From assembly GCF_901709675.1 (NCBI RefSeq), contig NC_051087.1, positions 235,001-299,000 of the forward strand: 64,000 bases of DNA, given 5' to 3'. The notes beneath the pieces are model-generated. The model saw only the letters and a program-made list of their open reading frames with translations. It made no database searches and was not told the origin of the DNA. Below are positions 1 through 12,500 of this stretch, piece by piece. The position numbers and the translations under genes were made by a program. Origin of the DNA: Syngnathus acus (Eukaryota; Chordata; Actinopteri; Syngnathiformes; Syngnathidae). How positions within the stretch are numbered: position 1 is the first letter of the stretch; each line of letters starts with the position of its first letter.

Positions 1-1959
1 ACGCACGGTGCGAATGGCCGACAGGCTGACGTTGTGGCCGTCCAGCGAGTACTCCAGCATCCTGGAACAGACAACAGAGCCAGAGCGCTGCAGCCTGTTA
101 AGTCCCAGCCAGTGGCGCCCCCCCCCCCCAGACGCACTTGCCTGACATTTCCCTGGCATTAAACAAGTGGCGGCGGGCGGGCGGGCAGGCGGGCGTGCGC
201 ACGCACGCACGCACACAAAGCTCCTGCTTAATGTCAGCGCCGCACCAGTGTCAAAAACTCACCCCACCACCACGATGAAGAAGTCCAGCCGGTTCCACGG
301 GTCTCCCAGGTAGCCGTTGTGGCCGATGATCCCCAGCGCCACCATCTTGACCAGCATCTCCCCGGCGAAGAACGCAAAGATGCCGTCGTCCAGTGCCTGG
401 AGGGAGGGAGGCAGGGAGGGAGGGAGGGAGGGAGGGAGGGAGGGAGGGAGGGAGGGAGGGAGGGAGGGAGGGAGGGAGGAGGCTCAAGCTTCACCTCAGC
501 CAAACCTCATTTGTCCTTTGGGCCAAGTTACCTGCAGGAGGACGGGCGTGTCGTCGCAGGGCTGGAACATCCCCAAAGTCACGCAGTTGAGCAGGATGGC
601 CAAGATGCTGACACGCTCGAACCAGGTGGCCAAAAGGTCAAGGGTCACATTTGCAACTTTGACCAAATGACTGAACGGCAAATCCATCTCAAGGGACATT
701 TGGGCACGTTTGCACACCGACCGGAGGAAAACAACGCAAGGCGGCAAACTGCCAATTGTGCTGCTGAATGCCAAACCACACGTGCCAGATTGGACGCACG
801 CACGCACGCACGCACACAGGCGCACATGTTTGCGGCGGACACTTTGCTCTCAAGAGGGCGGCAAAATAATGAGAGCACAATCCTTCAGCACACAGCGAGC
901 GAGACACCGTGAAAAGGAGGGAGGGGGGGGCAGAGGCTAATCCAGTGTCATCCCTGTGCTTACGTTGCCATGGGAACCACACTGCTCTCACCTTGGGACT
1001 CAACTGACATGAGTTGGCCAATCGGCTTCGTCTGGGCCGCCGCGGAACAAATGCATGTCAACACACGCTCACTCGCGCGCACACACACACATGCACACTT
1101 GGAACATTTGGGGCCCATTGTGCATGCACGCAAAGGGAAGCTCGCGCCTGAGACGAAGCAGCAATGCCGTTGGCTGGCTCGCTCGCTCGCTCACTCGCTT
1201 GTTTTTGCCCAAGTCGTCGAGCGCGGCCGCAGCGGGTCGGCAAAAGAAGGAAAGAGTACAAATACGAGTCGGCCGCCGATGCTTTCCGTGAAGGGACAAA
1301 GTGACGAGCGACCGGAGCGAGCGGGAGAGCGAGCGGCAGTGTTCCTAGCATGGCTGCCTGCATGGCTGCCTGCATGGCTGCCTGCATGGCTGCCTGCATG
1401 GCTGCCTGCATGGCTGCCTGCATGGCTGCCTGCATGGCTGCCTGCATGGCTGCATGGCTGAATGGCTGCCTTCCGACGCTGGCTGTAAAACACGTCCCCT
1501 TCCCCTTGTGCGTGCGTCCCCCCTACGTTGGCGGTGCGGGCGGGAAAGGTCAGGCGGATCAAAGCCACTCGCATCACTTGCCAGCCCACTTTCCACGCAA
1601 AGCCTTTGCTTACTTAAAGCATGGCGGGCAGCGAGCCCAAAGTCGTTTGTCCGCCCTTCCGCCCGCTTGATTTTGATGCCCACTTGAAATTTGCCTTCCA
1701 AAGGTGCGTTTGGGGTTTAAACAAGATTTTGATGACAGCTAAGGTGTCAAAGTGTCTCTGTCACCATTATTGCCTGGGCAGTGCCCCTCAACCGGTTACC
1801 ATGGCAACACGCCGCAAACACCTTAATTGGCTGCTTGGAGGGAGGGAGGGAGGGAGGGAGGGAGGGAGGGAGGGAGGGAGGGAGGTTGGGAGGGCTGGGC
1901 GACAGCTTCGGCCTACTTTGGGCGGCCATTAAGCTCCAGCCCGTTTCGTCAAATGGAGG

Positions 1960-2022
<63 letters not shown>

Positions 2023-2542
2023 CGGCAGGGGGAGAGAAAGGGAAGTAAGCGGGAAGAAAGCAGCAGTAGAATCCACATAAACAAAAGGAAACACCTTTTC
2101 AATCTTTCATGCACTGATGAATAAGTTAGCGTGCGCGCATTTCTCGTGTGACATGAAGCGAGCACCACGTCAAAGTGGCAGGAGGGGGAAAAAAAAAAAG
2201 AAAAAAAAAAAAAGGTTGGAGCATTGCAGAAGCAAGCGGCTTTGCGGGCCCAAATTCAAGTTTGGCCGTTTGTTTGGGTTTGAAGCCGCTCTGGTACGCA
2301 CGCGCTTGGGGGATCAAATGAGCATTTCAAGCCAAACATAGCATTTCAAATGAGATTTTTGTGAACGTTTCAAAGAGGCGAGCGGAAGTGAGGCCGTCAC
2401 ACCAGAGTTGCTAGGCAACCGGGTGATTCCTCCAAAGAGGGAGATTCCCTGCCCGAGCCGAAAACGCCGCTGGGATGGGCTCTGCAATTGGGCCCAGAAG
2501 GCAGGATTGGCAGAGTGAGCCTTACGCTGGGGGGGGGGGGGT

Positions 2543-2585
<43 letters not shown>

Positions 2586-2821
2586 CGGCGCTTCAAACGC
2601 CGGCCGCCGGAGCCTTTCAAACCAAGGCCAAAAGGATATGGGTGGCACACGGCCCGCAGGCACCAGGACCTGGGCGGGCTGCTCTGCGTAAGCGCCAACA
2701 GAACCACTGGGGCCAGCCAGGGGTACGGCAGCTTCTCGGCTTCCTCCTCCTCCTCCGGCGACACGCGAGGCTGCGGCGAGGCCCCCCCACTGTGCGCTTC
2801 TGGTTCCGAGGCGTCCGTCAT
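1..2821 (-). CDS. cacna1h: T-type voltage-gated calcium channel alpha-1H (Cav3.2), 5' coding exons, partial
   Basis: Pore-forming subunit of the low-voltage-activated (T-type) calcium channel in the plasma membrane. Four coding exons are visible on the minus strand: 2640-2821 (ATG at 2819-2821, MTDASEPE), 532-625, 263-396 and 1-61; the gene continues past the window start. They encode the cytosolic N-terminus ([22 protein letters not shown]), domain I S1 ([20 protein letters not shown]), S2 ([18 protein letters not shown]), S3 ([17 protein letters not shown]) and the start of S4 ([17 protein letters not shown]), matching Cav3 channels and CACNA1H best around [17 protein letters not shown]. 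All junctions are in phase. The intron 626-2639 is AT-AC. Exon 1 follows an acceptor at 2834-2835, so there is an upstream non-coding exon. The S1-S2 loop is about six residues short of family members and lacks their two cysteines. Assignment to the H paralogue rather than G or I is likely but not proven by four exons. Confidence 0.9.
399..478. repeat. (GGGA)n microsatellite abutting a cacna1h splice acceptor
   Basis: About twenty tandem GGGA units. Read on the gene strand it is a (TCCC)n pyrimidine tract that runs straight into the CAG acceptor of the exon at 263-396, so it probably serves as that exon's polypyrimidine tract. Confidence 0.95.
1349..1459. repeat. 12 bp minisatellite, ATGGCTGCCTGC units
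   Basis: About nine perfect tandem copies of a 12-base unit. It lies inside the AT-AC intron of cacna1h. It is open in several frames only because the unit length is a multiple of three. Confidence 0.95.
1839..2025. repeat. (GGGA)n then (GA)n microsatellites
   Basis: A GGGA tract (about 1839-1884) followed after roughly 80 bases by a GA tract (about 1965-2022) with one AAAG interruption. Intronic in cacna1h. Confidence 0.95.
2529..2585. repeat. Poly-G homopolymer tract with one T
   Basis: Fifty-seven bases of almost pure G, broken by a single T near 2541. It is about 55 bases inside the cacna1h AT-AC intron, where the transcript would carry poly-C. The DNA could form quadruplex or triplex structures, and the length is likely to vary between individuals and sequencing methods. 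Confidence 0.9.
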
Positions 2822-2836
2822 GACGGGGAGCACCTG

Positions 2837-2897
2837 GAAGGAAGGAAGGAAGGAAGGGAGGAAGGAAGGAAGGAAGGAAGGAAGGAAGGAAGGAAGG
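2837..2897. repeat. (GGAA)n microsatellite forming the cacna1h exon 1 acceptor tract
   Basis: Tandem GGAA units. On the gene strand they read (TTCC)n ending in CCAG at the splice acceptor at 2834-2835, twelve bases upstream of the start codon. Confidence 0.9.
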
Positions 2898-5246
2898 ATG
2901 GCGCAGCGTTGAGGAAAGCCCCCTATGCCATCCGCTCACAAAACGCTTTTGGCAGCCAGAGCGCGCGCGGCCTTGCATTTCCTGGAAATCCGGGATTGAT
3001 GACAAAATAGATGTTAAGTTCATAAAAAAGATGTGATCACTTTGAATATTTTCAGATGTCAATCAAACAAACTCATGTTTGTGCATGTCCAATGCTGCAT
3101 ATATCTTGCTTTGATGACAAGATTGGTGAGGTCGGCCCAGCGCCACCGAGATCGTGACCGAGACCGCCATCAACTGGAACTCACTCGCCAAAAGCGCCAA
3201 ACCAAGCAAGCAAGCAACCAAGCAAGCTACCAAGCAAGCAAGCAAGCAAGCAAGAAACACATGACGTGCGCGGCAAGCAAGCAAGAAACACATGACGTGC
3301 GCGTGCACCTGAGCGCATTTGCATGAGCACCGTCGACAGCAAAGTCGAGTGCTGCGTGCGTGGCGAGAGGATAAGGGAGAGCAAGCAATGTCTGCTGTCA
3401 AATGACTTACAATGAACGAATCCACCGCGGCGCAGTCATCCAACATTGCTCACGAGGAGGAGCAGACACTCCAAAGGCTTTTCATGGCATGCTGCACTGA
3501 CGACACACCCGCCCGGAGAGCGCGATAGCGAGCGAGCGAGCGAGCGAGCGAGCAAGCGACAGCCCGCTCGCACGCCCGCGTGCGTACAAAAAGTCAACGG
3601 CGAGACCAAAAAGTTCCTGGCGGGGCTTACCGGGGAGCGGCGTCCGTCCATCGTTACTGCGCGTCGGCCGCGCGCCCGGAACTCCTGTGGGAGCCTCGGT
3701 GCTCCATGGAGACCCCGCCTCGCGCGCGCGCGCGCGTGTGCTCACTCCAAAACAAAGATACGTAAGTACATCCACGGGTTGGATGGGGGGCATCGAAGTT
3801 AGGACCACGCGACCCCCGCCTGCCTGCCTGCCTGCCGCCTGTCTGCACGCCCTCTCGACCGCCCGCCCGCCGGCCGGCCGGGGTTCTGGAGTCAGGTAAA
3901 GGAGTTGGCCAGCACCGGGGGGAGGAACCGGAGAGTGAGGGGGAGAGACAGAGCGAGCCGAGTCAAGCTGGCTCGCTCGCTCGCTCGCGGCAACACCGGA
4001 TACACTTACACCGCGAGCTCCAAAATAAGAGCCTCTTAAACTTACTTCCGGTACACGAGGCTCCCTGCTTGATTGCGAGAACACCCCCATCGTGCAACAA
4101 TGAGCAATCTATCTGCTGCGTTACCTCCCAAGAAACTTTCAACGTTAACTCCTGATAAATGTCTGCTCTGCTCAAGTCTAGTTCATTGACACTACATCCA
4201 CATGAATGAAGTAACAATCCATTTTTAATCATCGCTAACGACGTGAACGATTAACGCGTGCAAATCTACGAGGAATCCTTGTTCAATCCCAACAAACGAA
4301 CGCTTGCGCACGACTCGCTTGACCCGCGTTGAGCCACAAGGCTATTTGTAGCATCGTTTGGCCGGCCACAAAATGACAAATGCCGACCGCACATCTGCCA
4401 GCCGGGCCCGGCAGGTGTCAGAGTTCGCTGTCACTCCGCGTCGACACCGGAAGGATTACATTTGAACAAGACGCCACGTGGTTCTGCAGCGACGGTCACG
4501 ATCGCCAAACGCTCGTGTTCATTCAAAGTGACCTCGGTTGATGATCGAGCGATTGATGATGATCTTTATGAAGAGAAGAAAAAGTTGGCCTTTTGCGTTG
4601 ACGTCGATGCGCGCGCACAAACCCGCGGACTGCTGACAAAGCGTTCAAGGAACTCCCGGCAAATAAAAGTGCTGTTGGTTTGGTTAGCAACAGCTGAGGT
4701 TGACTCGCTCGAATATCGGAGGAAGGCCATCCGGCCACGTTACGTAATCCTCAGAGGTACGCTTCCGCCAACTGATAACGATGATCTCACCATCGCCTCC
4801 TTCCAGCGTGACTCGCGCGCGCGCGTGTGTGTTCCGTGAACTCGCGAGTCTCTTTCGTTTTGCTTCCGCGGACTTGGTTCATGCATTTTTCACTGCGTTG
4901 CTGTCACCGCGCCGTGTTCAGACGTCGTTTTGCACAATAACCCCCCCCTGTTGCCGGTCGGTCGAGGATGAGTATCTAGGCCAAACATGATTAACGCCCC
5001 CCGTCTCCCCACATGGGTGCGTTTCCATGGCAACCAGCAAAGTGTCTCGTTTCACGCCGCTGTGACGGAGAAACACAAAGGCTGCGGGTCATTGTGGCTA
5101 TTGAATCGATAGGCGCTGATCAGTCGGCGGGATTGCCATGGAGACCATCCAAGGGTACATCCCAGTCGTATCAGTACACGCCTTAAGTGGACCGGGTTCG
5201 CCACACAAAGCGTTCAATGGAGCACGCACACGCACACAAGGTTCCC

Positions 5247-5378
<132 letters not shown>

Positions 5379-6596
5379 GGCCGTGCTCCTTGTGCAAAAG
5401 GCCAGCTTCCATTCATCAGCCAGTTTTGGAATCTGGTGTGTTGTTGCACTTGGGACGGACGGCGGCTCTCCACGACGGTCCAAAACATGCACGTTCGCCC
5501 AGCGCACGGCTCCATCTCTTGCTCGACGAAATATGGACGACTAAGTTGATTATTTTTTTTTTCTTCCTCCCCCGGTAAATCTCAAGTACCTTGAGTTTAT
5601 TGAACCATGCTTGAGTTTCCAAATGAAATGACGGTGAAATGCACGTTTCTTTTACAATTTGTTTGTTGATATCCTTTGTTGTCAAGAAACGATTGTTTTT
5701 GGTTATATTCAAGTGATTGTACAAACAGAGGCATTTATTTCTCCATCCAAACTAGTAAGTTTTTTTTTTATGCTGGAACCTGTTTAAAATAAAAAGGGTG
5801 GCCTAAAAAGTGGATTACACTATTTGAGAGTCAACAGAAGGTCACGTTTTGCTCACTTTGAGCTGCTGGCAAATTTGTACCGAGTTTATTACGTTTACAT
5901 TGAATGTTAAATCAAAACAAGAACAAGGGCTTTCCAGGGGCAACACCTTTTAATAAAAAACAAAACAACAAACTGCAACAAGTCCTCAGTAAGAATCCTC
6001 AATTTCCGTCGAGTCAAAATCAAACTGGAAAAAACAATGACACTCGCTCAACGCCACTAAACGTTTTTTTTTTTTTTTTTTTTTTTTTTTGGGCATCCAG
6101 TGTAGCCTGATTGCACAAGAAGTGGTGGATCGAAGAGTTCTTCTCCTTCCGGAGCCTACAAACAGTTTGGCGTTTTAAGTGCAACGCAACTAAAACGCCA
6201 ACGCGGAAGGAACCCCGCTGAGATACATTGCAGAGTGGCCGCATGAATTTGAAGCTGTCAAAGTGCGTCTTTACGGGCAGGGCAGGGCAGGATGGCAGCA
6301 TGGCGGCAGGGCAGGATGGGATGGCAGCATGGCAGGCAAGGCTGCTGCCTGCCGTGCGCTGAAAGCTTGTGTCCCTGATTTACCCAGCGGCGTGCGTCAA
6401 GCCTTTGGGTTCTCTCTCTCTCTCTCTCTCTCCTCTGCCACAGCAGCTTTGTTGTTTGTTCTCCTTCCTCTTTTGGAGCTGCAGCACTCAAGTTTGGAGG
6501 TCGGCCCTTCAAGCCCGTGTCCTTTGTTCGGCTGCTTTTTTTGTTGGCTTCCTCGGTGTCCTCGTTTTCGCTTTCACATTCGAAGCGGCGGCCGTG

Positions 6597-9500
6597 TCAA
6601 GCTTTGACGCTGTCGGTTCCGGCGGGGCTCTTGGGCCGCTCCTGCTCGCCGTGACCTTCCTCCGCGTCCTTGTCTTTACTCTTCTTGTGTTTCTTCTTCT
6701 TGTGTTTCTGCTTGTGTTCGCCGCCCTCCTTGTCCTTGTCAGCCACTTTGTGCTTCTTGTGCTTCTTGTGTTTTTTGTGCTTCTTGTGTTTCTTTTTCTT
6801 CTTCTTGTCGCCACCGGCGGCGGAGGAGGAGGGCGAGTCGCTGCGGTCGCCGGAGGGGCTGCTGTCGGAGGCGTCGTCGCCCTCGCTGTAGTCAGGCACG
6901 AAGGCGGCCTCGTCTGTCTCGCGGGCCAGGTCCGAACACAGCCGCTGCCTCTTGGGCTCCGGGCCGCTGGGGTTCTTCTCCTCCTTGGCCTCCCTTCCCT
7001 CGGCTTTGGGTGTCCTTTGGCCCGCTGCCACTGCCACCGCCACCTTCCTCTCCTCTCGGGCGGGCTTGACTTTGCCGCCTTTGCTCTCGTCCTTGGGCGT
7101 CCTCTTCTTCTCCTCCTTGAGCACGACCTTCTTATCAGTTTGGAGCAGCTCCGTCTTGTGGGGAACGGGCGACGGCTCTTTGGGGGTGACTTGAGGAGCC
7201 ACTACCGTTGGCGCCGCCCGTCCCTCTTCCTCCTCCTCGTCGTCGTCCTCTCGCTCCCACTTGGAGCGAGGAGGCGCCTGAACCAGGAGCTGCTGCTCCC
7301 CAGCGCTTTGGGGGCCAGCCGGCGTCACCTGCTCCAAAGTTGCCACAGAGTCGCTCTTCTTCTCACCCTCCAGCTTGGGCTCCTGAGCGGACCTGTGAGG
7401 AGGAACAAGGAAGGAAATTCAGTCAACCCTTTGAAAAATACTGTCAAAGGTATCGAGCGCTCACCTGGCGGGCTGACTAGTGGATAAGACCTTGCGACTG
7501 ATCCTGGGCTTGGTCCTCACCGTTTTGGTTTCTCCCTCTTTCCCTGCGAAGGCGCCAGACAATCAATTCACATCAACCGTCCAAGTAAAAAAAAATAAAA
7601 ATAATCCATCCATCCAGACTCACCATCTTTGGGAGCGGCATCTGCTTTTCTCCCGGCGGCGGCGGCGCTCTTGGCCGTCCTCTCCTTGGAAGCACTCCTG
7701 GGAAGGCCAATACCGACCGCCAAGGGTCAAAGGGCGTTTGAAAAAGCAAGCGCAGGCGGCTTTGCAATACGCACCGGTCCGATCTGGCAGCTTTGTCGGC
7801 GGAGGAAGGGGCGGTCTTCTCTTGGTCGTGTCCCTGCTTCTTGCCGATGGCCGATTTCTCCGCTATGGTCATTTTGTCCAAGCAGACGGCTCTTCCGCCA
7901 GCGCTTCCGCCGGCGCTTCCGCCGGCGCTTGCGGAGTTTTTGCGCTCCGTCTTCTGCGACTTTTCACCGCCCTCTTTCACCGCGGACACCTTCTTTGAGC
8001 TGGATCCAGACGCTCTGTCGCGCTCTTTCTCTGAAGCCAGAGTCCGATCTCGGTCAGATCCCGACGCTTTTTCTCGATCCCTATCAGAACTGGAGGCCTT
8101 CTCTCTATCCCTGTCCGAGGCTTTTGCGCGATCTCGGTCCGAACGGTCCGAACTTGCCGCCTTGGCGCGATCCCGGTCCGAACTTGCCGCCTTGGCACGA
8201 TCCCGGTCCGAACTGGACGCCTTGGCACGATCCCGGTCCGAACTGGACGCCTTGGCACGATCCCGGTCGGAAGCCTTTTCTCGGTCTCGGTCTAAAGCCT
8301 TAGCCCGATCTCTGTCGGAAGCCTTTTCCCGATCCGAAGCCTTTTCCCGATCTCTGTCTGAACCTCGTTCCCGATCTCTGTCGGAGCCCGAGGCTTTTCC
8401 CCGGTCCCTGTCGGAGCCCGAGGCTTTTTCCCGATCCCTGTCGGAGCCCGAAGCTTTTTCCTGATCTCTGTCCGATGCTTTTTCCCGCTCTCGTTCCGAC
8501 CGCGAGCCTTTTTCCCGCCCTCGTTCAGAACCTCTCTCCCGCTCTCTGTCCATTCTGCTGTTACTGTCCCGCTCTCTGTCGACTCCCGAGCTCCGGTCAG
8601 AGTCTTTGTCGGAGAGCGAGGGCTTGTCGCCGCCAGCTTTTTCTCTGGAGAGCGCCCCGTCAGAAGACGACAAGCGCTCCTTTACGTCCGGTCCTTCGGC
8701 AGGTTTCTCGGCATCCGGGTCGTCGGCGGATCGGTCCGCGGCGGTCTTCTCGGTGCCCGACGACGGTCTGTCTGAGACGGCGGGATTGTCTTTTTTTCCA
8801 AGGTTGAGAGGGACGCTTCTCTGGGTCACCGGCTTGACCTGGGAAAAAAAACAACAACACAGCGCTCACATGCCAATTCGCACGGCGGGCTGAAACAAAC
8901 CGGAGCGGCGACGGTGCCGACGGCGCTTCTCGGGCGTGGTGCCATGTGACCCACCGGCAAGTCCATGAGAGGCCTGATAGCGCCTCGGTCTTTGTCCGCC
9001 CAGACAATCTCACGGCCCACCAGCACGGGAAGAAGCCCGGGTCTGTCGGCCGGGTGCGAGAACCTCTGTAGTCCCGACTGATGAGTGTCGTGCGGGTGCG
9101 AGAAGACCTCCGCTCCGATCGCGGCTCCATCCAGTCTGCGGAGTTTTCCAGGCGGAGACCCGAGTAAGGAGCGGCCCTCCTCACCCAAGCGTGGGGGAGG
9201 GCGGTGGAGGTAGGGGAGGGCTTGGTGAGGCAGGGGGATGAGCCCGCCGCCGTGCGGGGGGGGGTCTCTTCGCCCTCGGTTGTCGTTAGGGTGGAGAGCC
9301 GGATGCGGCAGAGGCAGGCCTTGGGAGAAGAGTGGGGGTGTCTTTAAGAGCGGCGGTCTTACAGAAACAACTTTGGACTTTTCCTTTTTAGGCAGCACGC
9401 TGGAGTTGTGGGACTCTTCGGGTTTGGCTTTGGCGGTCTTTGATGTTTTTGGGGCTGCAGCAGCAGCAGCGGCGGCGGCGGCGGGAGCAGGAGGTGTTGC

Positions 9501-12500
9501 GGACGAGGGCTCTTTCTTTTTGCTCATCACACAATCGCTGGTCTTCTTCTTGACTTTGTCGCTTTTGACTTTGGAAGCATCCGTCTTGGCTTTGGTCTTT
9601 GTCTTCTGAGCCCCCTTGTCCTTCTTGGCCTTGTCGCTCTTGGGCGCTGACTTGAGTGAGGGCTTGGAGGGTGCCGCGGCGGCGGCGCTCTTGGAGCCGG
9701 TCGGAGCCTTGGAGCCGGCCGTGGACGACACGGTCTTGGAAGAGACTGGGGGCGTCTTGTTTGGCGACAGGATGTCATCCATGGGTTCATCTCTGACAGG
9801 CGTGGCGTCACCCCTGTCCACAGAATTGTGCGATTGCTCGCCGTCCTCTCCGGCTTTCCTCTTTTTGACTTTCTTGGTCTTGAGGAGCTTGCCGCCGCCG
9901 CTCTTTGTCGTTGACGAGGAGGACGGCGGATTGTGAGCGGGCGCAACTTTGTCATCTCGACCTCTTCTGGTTCTGCCGCCTTGGGGGGAGTACTCCCGAT
10001 GGAGCGGGGACACTCGCACTCGCTCCCTTTCCCGCACCCTATCGCGCTCCCTTTCCCTTTCTCTATCCCTTTCCCTGCTACTGCGGCCCCTGTGATAGAT
10101 GGGCTGGTGTTGGTTCTCGTAATCTTTATAATATTTGTTGTACCATTCTCGGTACTCGCGCTCCCACTGCCGGTAGCTATCCCGCTCCCAGTGTTCGTGA
10201 GGGCCGGGGCTGAGAGGCTTCAGCTCATAAGGCGGCGCCGCCGCTGCCGCCGCCAAATCGCCCCGCGGCGGTGCTTTCCGACCGGCGGGGCTGCGGTTGC
10301 GGAAAGCGCCCGGAGAGCGCGAGTGAGACCTGGAGCGGAAGGGCGGCGCACCTTCCGCTCCCTCCCAAGCGGCGGTGCGGAACGAGGGCGGCGAACCGGA
10401 GCGCCGGAACCCGTAGGACCTGGAGCGAGACCTTGATCTGGAACGAGAGCGTCCGTAGCTGCGTCCGTTGCGTCGGGAGTAAGGCGAGCGGGGATACGCT
10501 CGGCCGTGGGAGCGCGAACGCGAGCGGGATCGGCTCGGCGTGTACGAGTAAGACCTCGATCTGGACCTGGAGCGAGAGCGAGTGTAAGAGCGGCTGAACG
10601 GAGAACGACTGTACGATCGGGACCTGGGCGAGAGAGAGAGAGAAAGAAAGCGAGATCAGCGCCAAGGTTGTAGCAGCAATGGCAAAAGCGGCTCACTCAC
10701 TCACTCACTCACTCACTCACTCACTCACTCACTCACTCACTCACTCACTCACTCACTCACTCACTCACTCACTCACTCACTCACTCACTCACCTGGAATA
10801 CGAAGGTCTCTGCCTCTTTGGTGCGTTTCGGTACTTCATCAGCTCTTTGTGGAAGTCCTTTGTGAACTCATCCAGCTTGGACGTAATGCTGCCAAATGAA
10901 AAGGTTCTATTTGTTAAACACAAGGTGAGCCAGCGTTTCAAATTGAGGAGGTTTTTTTGCGGCCGGCCGGTGTAATCACTTGTCTTGTCGGTGGTGGCGC
11001 TGTCTGTAGAAATCTTCTTTGGAGAGAGGTGGCTGAGTGAGGGCGGAGGGCAGGGGGAGCAGAGGGGGCTGGCCGCCGGGGGCTCCCCAGGGAGGGTTGA
11101 CCCCCGGCGGCCCGTACACGGGCTGAGGCTGATAGCCCATGGGCGGCGGCGGCGGGAGGAGGCCGGGAGCGGCCGAGTACAGAGGCGGATAGGGCTGCGG
11201 CGGGGGCGGGTACAGGGAGGGCGACACGTAGAGGGGCGGGGCCGCCAGAGGGAGTTGGGCCGTCGGGAGGTGGCCGGACGGGGGCTCGCCTCTGCTTCTG
11301 TACGACCTACAAAAGGTACCAAATGATTTCCAAAACAATCGTAAACATGGCAATTTGAAAATGGACATCCATTTCCCGTCCGTCAATGGCTCCAATTCCC
11401 AGCAAGACTCAATGGTTTTGTGCTCACCTTTCCCAGTGTCTTCCACCTCGGTCCCTGTGAGGCTGCTGGGGGCGGGAATGTGGGCCTAAAGACAACACAA
11501 AGTGAGGCTGCTGGGGGCGGGAATGTGGGCCTAAAGACAACACAAAGTGAGCCATCCTAGCCTTTGGCCAGAATGACAAGAAAGGTGGCCGCGGTTACCT
11601 GAAAGATGAGAAGGTAGCCTGGAGGATGGCGCCGCACCCAGGAGAGGCAAGTTGTAAGCCTAGTCAAAAGACGAGAGACAAAAAGCAAGCCCTTTCTTTA
11701 GGCTGGACTTTATTCATTCATCCATCCATCCATCGTTAAAAACAACTGCCTGGCTGCCAGACAGACTGACCGACCGACCTGTGACCTGCTCTCTGTGCTT
11801 TTGGTCAGGCTGGGCTTCACGAGAGGCAGGGACGTCGGCAGTGGCAGCGGCAGCGGCGGCGGCTCTGCCTCGCTACAAAAGCAGAGCAATTGAGCGCGTG
11901 CGTTGCTTGCTTTGGGCGCCCGCTCTGTTGAGAACTCACCCTGGCGGCGGCGGCTCGTCCTGGCTCCCAGAGACCCGGGGAGAAGCGCGGCCCGCGACGG
12001 GCGGCCCAACCGGCGAGGCGGCTTTCCTTTCCTCGCTCACGTCGGCTCGGGGAGGCGGCGAAGGCGTAGGGGCGGGAAGCAGCGGCGTCTGAGGCCGAGG
12101 GGCTGTCGCGCTAGCGTGCGGCGGCTGGGAGATGTTGGCGATCAGAGGGTCCCGCTGCCTGGACGGGAGAGGCCTGTTGAGGAGGTGAGGACGCGGGGGA
12201 GGAGGGGCCGAGGGCTGGATTTGCTTGCGCCCGCGTTTGGTGTAGCCCGTCTCGTTCTTGAAGTTGTTCACCGCCTACGCGGCAAAAGCAGGCAATTTAG
12301 TCCACGCGGAAAAGGTCGGACGGCGTCTCGCTTTAAGCTGAGCAAAGGTGACCTGTCGAAGGAACTTGTTGGCAATGAGGTTGTCGGGCGACACGTCCGA
12401 TTGTTTGCACGTGAAGCAGACGTGCTCGTCAGAGTCCAGCAAGGTCGTGCGGATACCTGGGCGCAAACAAAACAACAGACGGGTTTTGGAGTCCAATCTC

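Larger units (their letters stand above)
626..2639 (-). other. cacna1h: AT-AC (U12-type) intron of cacna1h
   Basis: On the minus strand exon 1 ends CACCC and the intron opens with ATATCCTTT, the consensus 5' site of minor-spliceosome introns. It closes with CCCTTGACCTTTTGGCCAC, which holds a CCTTGAC branch-site-like motif just upstream of a terminal AC. Joining CC to C-TGG-TTC-GAG restores the conserved HPWFER reading of Cav3 channels; no GT-AG pair at this junction does. AT-AC introns at the equivalent place are known in voltage-gated sodium and calcium channel genes. The intron contains long simple repeats, including a 57-base poly-G run (on the plus strand) about 55 bases from the donor. 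Confidence 0.85.

Noticed and set aside
970-1701. Frames encoding Trp-Leu-Pro-Ala or Met-Ala-Ala-Cys repeats
   Set aside because: They are produced by the 12 bp minisatellite inside a cacna1h intron.
6369-7487. 372-codon plus-strand frame, Leu/Val-rich
   Set aside because: It is the antisense of the Lys/Glu/Ser-rich last exon of rbbp6; biased codons on one strand give open Leu/Phe-rich frames on the other.
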